A stretch of DNA of 21,611 bases from an uncultured Desulfovibrio sp. (lineage in GTDB: Bacteria > Desulfobacterota > Desulfovibrionia > Desulfovibrionales > Desulfovibrionaceae): contig NZ_CASDOY010000033.1 of NCBI RefSeq assembly GCF_949282365.1, positions 1-21,611 of the forward strand, given 5' to 3'. The position numbers were made by a program, and so were the translations under genes. Shown here piece by piece: positions 6,065 through 12,638 of the stretch (within the stretch, counting starts at the first letter, position 1; every line of letters starts with the position of its first letter). The notes beneath the pieces are model-generated. The model was not told where the DNA came from, made no database searches, and saw nothing but the letters and a program-made list of their open reading frames with translations.

Positions 6065-7918
6065 CTAGGCGCGCTTTCTGGCCTTGAAGGCCTTGGGAGC
6101 CACCTGCAGACAGACCATGCAGCCGGTGCAGAGATTTTCATCCACGGCCACATCCGTGCCGTTGCGGTAGAAGGCCGGACAGGCCAGTTCTTCAAGACAG
6201 CGCTGGGCATCGGCGCCCTGTTCGGCCACATAGGCCACGCGGGCGGCGCTCTTCTTGAGGCGGCGGCGGGCATAGAGCACGCAGGGTTCTTCCGAGATGA
6301 TGACGCGCACGCCCTTCTTGCCGCGCATGTCTTCCAGGGCGTCGTGCAGGGCCTTCAGGTTGTAGGAGGGGACCTTGACGCATTCCGTCACGCCCAGGCC
6401 GCGCACCACGGATTCGATATCCAGATGCATGGCCTCTTCGCCGAGGATGTCCTGCAGCATGCCGGGATTGGGCTGGTGGCCGGTCATGGCCGTGGTGCCG
6501 TTATCGAGGATGACCACCAGGATGTCGTGCTTGTTGAACACGGCATTGGCCAGACCGGTCATGCCGGAGTGGAAGAAGGTGGAATCGCCGATGAAGGCCA
6601 CCACCGGTTTGCCGGAGGCGCGAGCGAAGCCGCTGCCGGCGGACACGGAGGAGCCCATGCAGACCAGGAAGTCGGCCATGCGCAGGGGCGGCAGCATGCC
6701 CAGGGTATAGCAGCCGATGTCGCTGGAGTAGACGGCATCGTCGCCGAATGCGTGGCGCACGGCGTAGTAGACGGCGCGGTGCGAGCAGCCGGCGCAGAGG
6801 TTCGGCGGACGCACGGGCAGTTCGCGGGCCACGGGCGAGGATGCCTTGACCGGGCAGGGGCAGTCCAGATAGTCGGCCACACGGCGCAGGACCAGGGTGG
6901 TGGAGTATTCGCCCAGCACGGTGAGGGTCGCGTCCTTGCCTTCGATGCGGACCTTGCAGCCGCGGCTCTGGGCCAGGGCGCGCACGCTGCCTTCCAGCAG
7001 GGGCTCGCCTTCTTCCAGCACCAGCACGCGGTCACAGGACTGCAGGAAGGCTTCGATGCGGGCTTCGGGCAGGGGCCAGGTCATGCCCAGCTCCAGCACG
7101 CGCACGCGCTCTTCCCAGCCGCCGGAGGCCAGGGCGTCGGCAAGGTAGTTGCGGGCCACGCCGCTGGTGATGATGCCCAGACGGCAGCCTTCCGGCCCGT
7201 ATTCGCGGCTGAAGCGGCTGGATTCGGCAAAGGCGCGGGCCTTTTCCATGATCTCCAGCAGGGAGCGGTGCCGGTTGCGGGCCACGGCGGGCACAGGCAC
7301 GAAGCGGCCGGGATTGCGCTGGAATTCCACCAGGGGCGCGGCCGCAGCGGGCAGGTCGTCGAATTCCACGTTGCCGCGCATGTGGCTGACGCGCGTGGTG
7401 GTGCGCAGCAGCACGGGCTGCTGCAGCTCGCGGGCCAGGCGGAAGGCCTCGCGGGTCATGTCCTTGGCTTCCTGGGCGGACACGGGCTCGAAACAGGGCA
7501 AGGAGGCGAAGCGCGCATAATAGCGGTTGTCCTGCTCGTTCTGGCTGGAATGGCAGCCGGGGTCGTCGGCGGAAAGCACCACCAGCCCGCCGGGCAGGCC
7601 GGTGTAGACCGAGGTGAACAGCGGGTCGGCGGCCACGTTGAGGCCCACATGCTTCATGGTCACCAAGGCCTGGGCGCCGCCCAGGGCCGCACCGGCGGCC
7701 ACTTCGAAAGCGACCTTCTCATTGACCGCATACTCGATCCTGTAGCGGCCCTCGCCGCCCAGTTTGTAAAAGGTGTCCGGCACTTCCGAAGACGGCGTGC
7801 CTGGATAGCAGGTGACCAGATGCACGCCGGCTTCCAGTGCGCCGCGTACGATGGCTTCATTGCCCAGCAAAACGTGGCGCTCGCCACGCGCCCCGTGCAG
7901 CAGAGGATGTTTGCTCAT
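6065..7918 (-). CDS. iorA: Indolepyruvate:ferredoxin oxidoreductase, alpha subunit
   Basis: A 617-residue catalytic subunit using thiamine diphosphate. It carries the N-terminal pyrimidine-binding domain (GNEAIVRGALEAGV, YPGTPSSEVPDT), a middle domain, then the TPP-binding domain with CAGCSHRAVYY and the GDSTFFHSG...LDNGTTAMTGHQPNPG motif (Gly-Asp-Ser at 444-446). The family's C-terminal ferredoxin-like region normally holds eight cysteines for two 4Fe-4S clusters. Here it retains Cys580 (ACPAF) and Cys597, Cys600 and Cys603 (CTGCMVC), while the first CxxCxxC and the final Cys (AP instead of CP) are gone, so probably only one cluster remains. The start has GGGAGGA just upstream. It lies second in an operon behind the TPR protein. 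Confidence 0.95.
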   Translation of the reverse strand: MSKHPLLHGARGERHVLLGNEAIVRGALEAGVHLVTCYPGTPSSEVPDTFYKLGGEGRYRIEYAVNEKVAFEVAAGAALGGAQALVTMKHVGLNVAADPLFTSVYTGLPGGLVVLSADDPGCHSSQNEQDNRYYARFASLPCFEPVSAQEAKDMTREAFRLARELQQPVLLRTTTRVSHMRGNVEFDDLPAAAAPLVEFQRNPGRFVPVPAVARNRHRSLLEIMEKARAFAESSRFSREYGPEGCRLGIITSGVARNYLADALASGGWEERVRVLELGMTWPLPEARIEAFLQSCDRVLVLEEGEPLLEGSVRALAQSRGCKVRIEGKDATLTVLGEYSTTLVLRRVADYLDCPCPVKASSPVARELPVRPPNLCAGCSHRAVYYAVRHAFGDDAVYSSDIGCYTLGMLPPLRMADFLVCMGSSVSAGSGFARASGKPVVAFIGDSTFFHSGMTGLANAVFNKHDILVVILDNGTTAMTGHQPNPGMLQDILGEEAMHLDIESVVRGLGVTECVKVPSYNLKALHDALEDMRGKKGVRVIISEEPCVLYARRRLKKSAARVAYVAEQGADAQRCLEELACPAFYRNGTDVAVDENLCTGCMVCLQVAPKAFKARKRA

Positions 7919-7964
7919 GTGTCCTCCCGGCCCGTGCGCGTCGGCAGAGGGGCCGCCAGCGTTC

Positions 7965-8672
7965 TTACTTGTTTTCCGCGCCGTCCTTCACGGGCGCGCT
8001 CGTATCTCCGCCCAGCGCGTCCACGCGCGAGCGGTAAAATTCTCCGTCCAGCCCGGGCTGCGAAGCGGCCAGCGCCTCATAGGCACGGACGGCCACAGCC
8101 GTATCGCCCGCCGCCTCGGCGGCTTCGGCCAGCAGCATGCGCAGCACCGTGCGCCCGTCTTCCGTGGCGCGGCTTTCCAGGCCCTGCAGCAGGGTCACGG
8201 CCTCGGCGGGGCGGTCCAGCTTGAGCAGCGCGCCGGCCTGCCCCAGGGCGGCCATCAGGCCCATGGCCCCGTCGGCATCCAGCCTGGCGGCCGTGGCGTA
8301 AGCCTGTTCGGCGCGCTGGTAGTCCTGGTCCTGCATGGCGAATTCGGCCTGCATCAGGTAGACGCTGTAGCGCATGTGCTCGGGCGCTCTGGCCGCCAGG
8401 TCGTCCAGGGCCTTGAGGCGGTCCGCGCCCTTCATGGTGATGCCGATACGCGCCAGCTCGGTCTGGGCTTCGGCCTGCAGGCCCCCCTGATGCCAGCGCC
8501 ACACGCCCGTGCCCACCAGGGCCACCAGCAGGATGACCACCACGCCCACGATCAGGCCGCTGTGACGCACGATGAACTGCAGCAGCGGCGCGCTCTCGGC
8601 GCTCACCTCAGCCTTGAGGTCATTGAGCAGGGTGGGGGATTCGGGGGTATTCTGAGGTCTGACAGGATTCAT
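7965..8672 (-). CDS. Membrane-anchored tetratricopeptide-repeat protein
   Basis: A 235-residue protein with a short cytoplasmic N-terminus, one transmembrane helix at about residues 39-58 (GLIVGVVVILLVALVGTGVW) and a helical repeat domain outside the membrane. The layout resembles YfgM/TPR_21-like periplasmic scaffold proteins. Helix pairs such as YSVYLMQAEFAMQDQDYQRAEQAYATAARL are recognisable TPR-type repeats. I chose the ATG at 8672 (MNPVRPQ), which has AAGGAG upstream at a long spacing (11 nt); a longer in-frame start at 8741 lies in the presumed promoter and operator. It is the first gene of the transcript with iorA and iorB, 46 bases ahead of iorA. A functional link to the oxidoreductase is not evident; the role is probably assembly or scaffolding. 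Confidence 0.8.
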   Translation of the reverse strand: MNPVRPQNTPESPTLLNDLKAEVSAESAPLLQFIVRHSGLIVGVVVILLVALVGTGVWRWHQGGLQAEAQTELARIGITMKGADRLKALDDLAARAPEHMRYSVYLMQAEFAMQDQDYQRAEQAYATAARLDADGAMGLMAALGQAGALLKLDRPAEAVTLLQGLESRATEDGRTVLRMLLAEAAEAAGDTAVAVRAYEALAASQPGLDGEFYRSRVDALGGDTSAPVKDGAENK

Positions 8673-8716
8673 TTCGTGTATCGCTCCTTGCAAAAGCTTC
8701 GCCGTGGCGCCGCAGC

Positions 8717-8751
8717 TGTCACAATGCGGTCTGTTTGTCACGGTGCGGTCT
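8717..8751 (-). promoter_or_regulatory. Tandem direct repeat, candidate operator
   Basis: TGTCACAATGCGGTCT (8717-8732) recurs 19 bases later as TGTCACGGTGCGGTCT (8736-8751), 14 of 16 identical. The pair covers the expected transcription start and early leader of the TPR-iorA-iorB operon, where a repressor acting on two same-facing sites would bind. No regulator is identified in the window. Confidence 0.5.
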
Positions 8752-8754
8752 ATC

Positions 8755-8784
8755 TATGTAGGATAGGGAACGCCCTTCTGTCAA
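8755..8784 (-). promoter_or_regulatory. Candidate promoter of the TPR-iorA-iorB operon
   Basis: On the minus strand a perfect TTGACA (8779-8784) is followed after 18 bases by TACATA (8755-8760). A weaker TATCCT (8760-8765) lies nearer. The -35 box abuts the U-tract of an upstream minus-strand terminator, which would insulate it. Confidence 0.45.
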
Positions 8785-8832
8785 AGAAAAACCCCCTGCG
8801 GCAGGCCGGGAACGGACATCGCCGCCGCAGGG
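8783..8832 (-). terminator. Intrinsic terminator on the minus strand with no obvious client gene
   Basis: CCCTGCGGC (8794-8802) and GCCGCAGGG (8824-8832) form a perfect 9-base stem with a 21-base loop. Minus-strand transcription then meets GG and TTTTTCTTT. The only sequence upstream on that strand is the gene-free stretch 8833-9150 and the antisense strand of proA. Confidence 0.6.
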
Positions 8833-9150
8833 CCACCCGCTGTCGCGGCCGCGGGCACGGAGCTCTTGCGACCGCCCGCCGGTTCGTGCCCTGTCCGTAT
8901 CGGGGCGCGTCCGCGGGCGCCGTGGCCCTGCCCCAGACTCATGGCGGCGGATGCCGACGGCATGGCCACGTCCACCGGCGCGGCGATCCTGTACCTTGAA
9001 GGGGCTCCTCGAAAACGCCTTGGGCGCCTCCACAGGCGCGACGGTCTCGTGCCGTCCCCCCACAGCACTGCGCCATGTATATGTCGCGCTCCATCAGCAC
9101 GGTGGCCTTGTGCCGGGACGGACAGGCCCGGCCCGGCAGGATCGCTCCCC
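8833..9150. other. Gap with no supported gene; possible decayed minus-strand coding remnant
   Basis: No intact gene is supported here. On the minus strand, codons with high third-position GC run in one frame (ETVAPVEAPKAFSRSP, about 9050-9000) and appear to continue in another frame (RIAAPVDVAMPSASAAM, then a Pro/Ala-rich tail) that ends at a stop near 8781, at the terminator. This could be a frameshifted relic or simply high-GC noise. Confidence 0.2.
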
Positions 9151-9179
9151 TTGCCCTCCTCCTGACGGCAGCGTATAAA
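9151..9179 (+). promoter_or_regulatory. Sigma70-type promoter of proA-nadD
   Basis: TTGCCC (9151-9156), exactly 17 bases, then TATAAA (9174-9179). The predicted transcription start lies near 9186, leaving a leader of only about 18 bases that holds the AAGGAG ribosome binding site (9193-9198). Confidence 0.65.
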
Positions 9180-9203
9180 GAGACGAGCAACCAAGGAGCC
9201 CGT

Positions 9204-10463
9204 ATGACTTTGGCACAAGAAATGACCCTGCTCGGCCGCAAGGCCAAGGACGCCGCCCGTCTGCTGGCCAAGGCCAGCCCCGCGGCCAAGAATGCCGCCC
9301 TGACCCGCCTGGCCGCCCTGCTCGAGGAACGGGAAGCCGACCTGCGCGCCGCCAACGAACAGGATCTGGACGCCGCCCGCGCCCGCGGCCTGGATGCGCC
9401 CCGCATGGACCGCCTGACCCTGCATCCCGCCGTACTGGCCGACATGCGCGCCGCCTGCCTGCATGTGGCCGGTCTGCCCGATCCCGTGGGGGCCATGGAC
9501 AGCCAGTGGCAGCGCCCCAACGGCCTGCTGGTGGGACGCATGCGCGTGCCGCTGGGCGTCATCGCCATGATCTATGAGGCCCGCCCCAATGTGACCATCG
9601 ACGCGGCCATCCTCTGCCTGAAAGCGGGCAATGCCGTGATCCTGCGCGGCGGCAGCGAGGCCCTGCGCTCCAATACCGCCCTGGCGGGCCTGCTGCGCCA
9701 AGCCCTGGAAGAAGCCGGCCTGCCTGCCGACGCGGCCCAGCTGGTGACCACCACGGATCACGCCGCGGTCACCGAGCTCTGTAAGCTGGACCAGTATATC
9801 GACGTCATGATCCCGCGCGGCGGCGAGGGCCTGGTGCGCGCCGTGACCGAAGCCGCCACCATGCCGGTGCTCAAGCATTACAAGGGCGTCTGCCATGCCT
9901 TCGTGGATGCGGACGCCGATCTGGACCAGGCCCTGGACATCGTCTTCAACGGCAAGGTGCAGCGCCCCGGCGTCTGCAACGCCCTGGAATGCCTGCTGGT
10001 GCACCGCGACTGCGCCGCCGCCTTCCTGCCCCGCGTGGGGCGGCGTCTGGGCGGGGCCGGTGTGGAGTTCCGCGCCTGTCCCGCGTCCCTGCCCCTGCTG
10101 GGCCCCACGGCCAAAGCCCAGAGCCCGGACGATCTGGGGCAGGAGTTCCATGCCCTGATCCTGGCCGTCTGCGTGGTGGACGACATGGACGCCGCCCTGG
10201 CCCACATCGCCCGTTACGGCTCCAACCATACGGAGATCATCTGCACCAACGATCACGGGCATGCCATGCGCTTCCTGCGCGAGGCCGACGCCTCCATGGT
10301 GGCGGTCAACGCCTCCACGCGCTTCAACGACGGCGGCCAGCTGGGTCTGGGCGCGGAGATCGGCATTTCCACATCCAAGCTGCACGCCTACGGACCCATG
10401 GGCGTGCAGGAGCTGACCACCACCAAGTTCGTGGTCTTCGGCCAGGGGCAGGTCCGGCAATAG
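9204..10463 (+). CDS. proA: Gamma-glutamyl phosphate reductase
   Basis: A 419-residue cytoplasmic enzyme of proline synthesis. It reduces gamma-glutamyl phosphate to glutamate-5-semialdehyde with NADPH, after ProB. It has the aldehyde-dehydrogenase-like fold: IYEARPNVTIDAAILCLKAGNAVILRGGSEA for cofactor binding, DVMIPRGGEGL, the catalytic cysteine Cys258 in RPGVCNALE, and the C-terminal NASTRFNDGGQLGLGAEIGISTSKLHAYGPMG block. The length matches E. coli ProA (417). The ATG at 9204 has AAGGAG five bases upstream and follows a clear promoter; the longer open frame upstream would start before that promoter. proB is not in the window. The stop is immediately followed by the nadD ATG, so the two form an operon. 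Confidence 0.96.
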   Translation: MTLAQEMTLLGRKAKDAARLLAKASPAAKNAALTRLAALLEEREADLRAANEQDLDAARARGLDAPRMDRLTLHPAVLADMRAACLHVAGLPDPVGAMDSQWQRPNGLLVGRMRVPLGVIAMIYEARPNVTIDAAILCLKAGNAVILRGGSEALRSNTALAGLLRQALEEAGLPADAAQLVTTTDHAAVTELCKLDQYIDVMIPRGGEGLVRAVTEAATMPVLKHYKGVCHAFVDADADLDQALDIVFNGKVQRPGVCNALECLLVHRDCAAAFLPRVGRRLGGAGVEFRACPASLPLLGPTAKAQSPDDLGQEFHALILAVCVVDDMDAALAHIARYGSNHTEIICTNDHGHAMRFLREADASMVAVNASTRFNDGGQLGLGAEIGISTSKLHAYGPMGVQELTTTKFVVFGQGQVRQ

Positions 10464-11183
10464 ATGGACGGACAGACCGGCCGGGCCCTGTTCGGCGGCA
10501 GTTTCAACCCGCCGCATGTGGGACATCTGCGCCTTGCCATCGAGATGGCGGAGATCCTGCACCCGCTGGCCGGACGTCTGGAACTGATGCCCTGTGCCGC
10601 GCCGCCGCACAAAATCGCCAGCAACCTGCTGCCGTTCGAGCTGCGCGCCGCCATGGTGGAGACCTGCCTGCGCGACCTGCCGGGCATCTGCTGCAACCGC
10701 ATGGAGGCCGCCCGTCCCGGCCTGTCCTATACCTGGGACACCCTGCAGGCCTGCCGGGAGGAACGCCCCGGCCAGCCGCTGTTCTTCATCCTCGGCAATC
10801 CCGATTATGCCCTGCTGCCCCACTGGCACCGCGGCCTGGAGCTGCCCGGGCTCTGCCAGCTGGTGGTGGTGCCACGCGGCGAAGGCTCGGAAAAAAAATT
10901 CCTGGCCGCCACCCGGGCCATGTGGCCCGGGGCGCGGCCCTGCGCGCCGCTCCTGCCGGGCAGCCACCGCATGTGCCTGCCTGACGGGGGACAGGTGCAT
11001 TTCGTGCCCCTGCCCTGGATCTCGGTCAGCGCCTCGCGCATCCGCCACCGCTGGCTGCACGGCCTGAACGTGGATTTTCTGGTGCCCCGGCCCGTGCTGG
11101 AGCTGCTGGATGCCCACCGGGAGACCGTGCTGGCCCACTGGCTGCCGGAAGACGGGGAGGCCCCGGAAACGACGGAAGCCTGA
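10464..11183 (+). CDS. nadD: Nicotinate-nucleotide adenylyltransferase
   Basis: A 239-residue cytoplasmic enzyme that transfers AMP from ATP to nicotinate mononucleotide, giving deamido-NAD in NAD synthesis. It shows the nucleotidyltransferase signature GGSFNPPHVGHLRLA (residues 11-25), a PPHK segment binding substrate, FILGNPDYALLPHWHR in the usual FIxGxD position (Asn-Pro-Asp here), and the ISVSASRIR motif near the C-terminus. The length is a little above the usual 190-220, partly through an acidic tail. Its ATG directly follows the proA stop with no gap, so translation is coupled. proA-nadD adjacency is common in bacteria. The last codons are partly duplicated 66 bases downstream (see the repeat at 11160-11241). 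Confidence 0.94.
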   Translation: MDGQTGRALFGGSFNPPHVGHLRLAIEMAEILHPLAGRLELMPCAAPPHKIASNLLPFELRAAMVETCLRDLPGICCNRMEAARPGLSYTWDTLQACREERPGQPLFFILGNPDYALLPHWHRGLELPGLCQLVVVPRGEGSEKKFLAATRAMWPGARPCAPLLPGSHRMCLPDGGQVHFVPLPWISVSASRIRHRWLHGLNVDFLVPRPVLELLDAHRETVLAHWLPEDGEAPETTEA

Positions 11184-11241
11184 AGCATCTTCCTCTTTCT
11201 GCCCGTCCCTGTCTGGAAAGACGACGCCCCGGAAACGACGG
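11160..11241 (+). repeat. Direct repeat spanning the nadD 3' end
   Basis: GCCCCGGAAACGACGG occurs at 11160-11175 inside the end of nadD and again at 11226-11241, exactly 66 bases on. Flanking bases also resemble each other (GGAAGACG before, then AGC or GCC and TGA). The second copy is in the same frame and again ends in TGA. This looks like a duplication of the gene's tail. Confidence 0.6.
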
Positions 11242-11279
11242 AGAGCTGAGGCCTGCCTGCCGGACCGCAAGAAAAAGAT

Positions 11280-11308
11280 TTGCTTTTTTTGCCAAAACAG
11301 ACTAAATA
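11280..11308 (+). promoter_or_regulatory. Candidate promoter of tRNA-Ser
   Basis: TTGCTT (11280-11285), 17 bases, TAAATA (11303-11308) in a locally AT-rich stretch about 42 bases before the tRNA. An overlapping choice, TTGCCA with TATTCG, is weaker at the -10. Confidence 0.45.
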
Positions 11309-11349
11309 CTGTATTCGGCCTTGCTGTGCAGGCACAGCAACCATGATGC

Positions 11350-11444
11350 GGAGAGGTAGCGAAGCTGGCCGTAACGCGCTCGACTCGAAATCGAGTTATC
11401 GGTTAATACCCGGTACGTGGGTTCGAATCCCACCCTCTCCGCCA
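11350..11444 (+). tRNA. tRNA-Ser (anticodon CGA)
   Basis: A class II tRNA of 95 bases. The acceptor stem pairs GGAGAGG (11350-11356) with CCTCTCC (11434-11440), followed by discriminator G and an encoded CCA. The anticodon stem CTCGA/TCGAG encloses the loop CTCGAAA with anticodon CGA at 11386-11388 (codon UCG). A long variable arm follows, typical of serine tRNAs, then the T-loop GTTCGAATC. A promoter and a terminator flank it, so it is probably transcribed alone. Confidence 0.95.
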
Positions 11445-11469
11445 CATCATGGTCCACAGAAATCCAAGA

Positions 11470-11503
11470 AAGTCCGCAACGCCTTGAGCTGAGCGGACTT
11501 TTT
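11470..11503 (+). terminator. Terminator of tRNA-Ser
   Basis: AAGTCCGC (11470-11477) pairs with GCGGACTT (11493-11500) around a 15-base loop. The run of T continues to 11503, then CCG and a second T-run. It sits 25 bases after the tRNA CCA end. Confidence 0.75.
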
Positions 11504-11521
11504 CCGTTTTTGAGGTTCAGG

Positions 11522-11758
11522 GACGTTCACGGAATACCGTGGACGGCCACGAAAAAGGGGCCACTCCGGGGGCAGAGATACTGCTCCCAAGTCCTGCCCC
11601 ATACCCGGGAAACTCGCGGACACCGCTCAGGATGATCCGCCTGCGTCCTGTCCGCTATGCGCCGGGGAAGGCGCATCGTTCGGGCCTGGTGCCGCCGGCA
11701 TCGCAAGGCAGCCGGGGAGACATGAAAAATGACCCCACCGGCAAAGCCGGTGTTTTTT
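11522..11758 (+). ncRNA. Candidate structured small RNA ending in a strong terminator
   Basis: There is no convincing ORF in the 330-base gap between the two tRNAs, but it is rich in hairpins on the plus strand. They are CGTTCACGG-AATA-CCGTGGACG (11524-11545), GGGGCAG...CTGCCCC (about 11560-11604), and ATGCGCC-GGGGAA-GGCGCAT (11657-11676). A textbook intrinsic terminator at 11736-11758 follows. The terminator needs a plus transcript, and the tRNA-Ser transcript should already have stopped at 11503. I tested 6S RNA, SRP RNA and tmRNA by eye without a match, and I found no good promoter, so this could also be a decayed gene or read-through tail. Confidence 0.35.
11736..11758 (+). terminator. 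Strong intrinsic terminator
   Basis: CACCGGC, loop AAA, GCCGGTG and six T (11753-11758). It is a perfect 7-base GC-rich stem with a U-tract on the plus strand only. Its client transcript is unclear (see the candidate small RNA at 11522). Confidence 0.85.
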
Positions 11759-11789
11759 CGCGCCTGTCAGGCCTTCAGCAGGCTGAAAC

Positions 11790-11843
11790 CCAGAAACAGA
11801 AAAGCCCTCACGGAGATTTCCGTAAGGGCTTTTCTGTTTCTGG
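11790..11843 (-). terminator. Long terminator hairpin embedding the tRNA-Thr 3' end
   Basis: The arms 11790-11808 and 11825-11843 are exact 19-base complements (core GAAACAGAAAAGCCCT), with an inner ACGGA/TCCGT stem. On the minus strand the inner junction is a U-G pair, giving a nearly continuous stem of about 25 pairs. The minus strand's 5' arm begins with the tRNA's own CCA (11841-11843). The 3' arm is T-rich but is not followed by a T-run. Confidence 0.65.
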
Positions 11844-11916
11844 AGCCAGCTAAGAGACTTGAACTCTTGACCTGCTGATTACGAATCAGCTGCTCTACCA
11901 ACTGAGCTAAGCTGGC
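11841..11916 (-). tRNA. tRNA-Thr (anticodon CGT)
   Basis: A 76-base cloverleaf on the minus strand. Acceptor GCCAGCT pairs with AGCTGGC, followed by discriminator T and encoded CCA. The D-loop contains AGCTCAGTTGGTAGAGC. The anticodon stem GCTGA/TCAGC encloses TTCGTAA with anticodon CGT (plus-strand 11881-11883; codon ACG). The T-arm has the loop TTCAAGT. No clear promoter was found in the 192-base gap to the next gene upstream. Confidence 0.95.
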
Positions 11917-12108
11917 AGCAAGATGATGCTGCGGCTGGGGCGGGACTGCGGGCCGTGCCGTTCAGGCTGCCCGGCGCTCCACGCTTGGCCGTATGTTCCG
12001 CACCGCGACAGGGAGGCCGTTCCCACGGTATCCCCGGCTGGCGGACGGTTTTTTGTGTCAGAATATGCGTGGACTGTCAAGAAGAAATATCATTCCCCGC
12101 GGGACCGT

Positions 12109-12492
12109 CTAGTTGCCGCCCCGCTCCAGATACAGGGGGATGACGTGCAGGCTGCGGCTGATCTCCTCGGTGTGGCCCAGACGCCAGCGCACGCCGTCCG
12201 CGGGCCAGCCCAGCTTTTCGGCCACGGCACGGACCACGCCGGCCACATCGAGCACCGGGTGGCGCTGGAAGACCTGCGGCAGCCCGTAGGTCAGGTTGCA
12301 GGCCAGGCACTTGCCGGGACGCTGGTGCAGCTCGAATGCCAGCTCGACCGCCCCGGCCGCTTCGGAACGGCAGACCAGCACGATATCATAGGCGCCTTCT
12401 TCCGCCCCGCCGAACAGCGCATCGAAAAAGGCCTCGGTGCGTTCCGCCGGGAACACGCTTTCCAGGAAGGCCTTGTCAAGAACCTTGCTCAT
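12109..12492 (-). CDS. Small conserved CxxC protein (Desulfovibrio-type hypothetical)
   Basis: A 127-residue soluble protein of unknown function. It starts MSKVLDKAFLESVF, is acidic in the first third (FFDALFGGAEEGAYDI), and has a central RPGKCLACNLTYGLPQVFQRHP block with Cys62 and Cys65. It ends with GHTEEISRSLHVIPLYLE. I recall similar proteins in Desulfovibrio genomes, where a homeobox-protein label was propagated by mistake; that label has no basis in this sequence. The CxxC pair could bind metal or be redox-active, but with only two cysteines there this is a guess. The ATG has GGAGGC just upstream. A candidate promoter (12537-12565) and the gluQ-side terminator suggest a single-gene transcript. 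Confidence 0.8.
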   Translation of the reverse strand: MSKVLDKAFLESVFPAERTEAFFDALFGGAEEGAYDIVLVCRSEAAGAVELAFELHQRPGKCLACNLTYGLPQVFQRHPVLDVAGVVRAVAEKLGWPADGVRWRLGHTEEISRSLHVIPLYLERGGN

Positions 12493-12536
12493 TATTGCCT
12501 CCGGCCCGATATGCGGGCAAGAAAATTCAAAAAAAG

Positions 12537-12565
12537 ACGATAGCGCTTTTTTTCATAAAAGACAA
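12537..12565 (-). promoter_or_regulatory. Candidate promoter of the CxxC protein gene
   Basis: On the minus strand TTGTCT (12560-12565), 17 bases, TATCGT (12537-12542), about 45 bases before the ATG. It lies immediately after the hairpin region that closes gluQ, in an A/T-rich pocket. Confidence 0.4.
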
Positions 12566-12567
12566 AT

Positions 12568-12623
12568 GCCCTGCGCCACCTCCGCAGCGGGAGGGCGCGT
12601 CCCCTGACAGGATCCCGCAGGGC
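12568..12623 (-). terminator. Probable terminator of gluQ
   Basis: GCCCTGCG (12568-12575) and CGCAGGGC (12616-12623) form an 8-base outer stem, with an inner CCTCC/GGAGG hairpin. On the minus strand it is followed by ATTTGTCTTTT. It lies directly after the gluQ stop. The large branched loop makes it less typical. Confidence 0.45.
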
Positions 12624-12638
12624 CTGCCGCGCACCGCC

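Noticed and set aside
5435..8224. A 929-codon open frame on plus across iorB and iorA
   Set aside because: It is antisense to two well-recognised genes, with a Gly/His/Ala/Gln-rich composition that matches no protein family.
8781..11270. An 829-codon minus-strand frame over proA and nadD
   Set aside because: It is antisense to two clear enzymes. Only its last part (8781-9060) lies outside them and is discussed as a weak remnant.
11417..11635. A small plus ORF (72 codons) starting inside tRNA-Ser
   Set aside because: It starts within the tRNA and crosses its terminator, with no ribosome binding site and no recognisable protein.
11350..11735. Genomic island attachment at tRNA-Ser
   Set aside because: tRNA-Ser genes are common integration sites, but there is no integrase gene and no second copy of the tRNA 3' end in the window.
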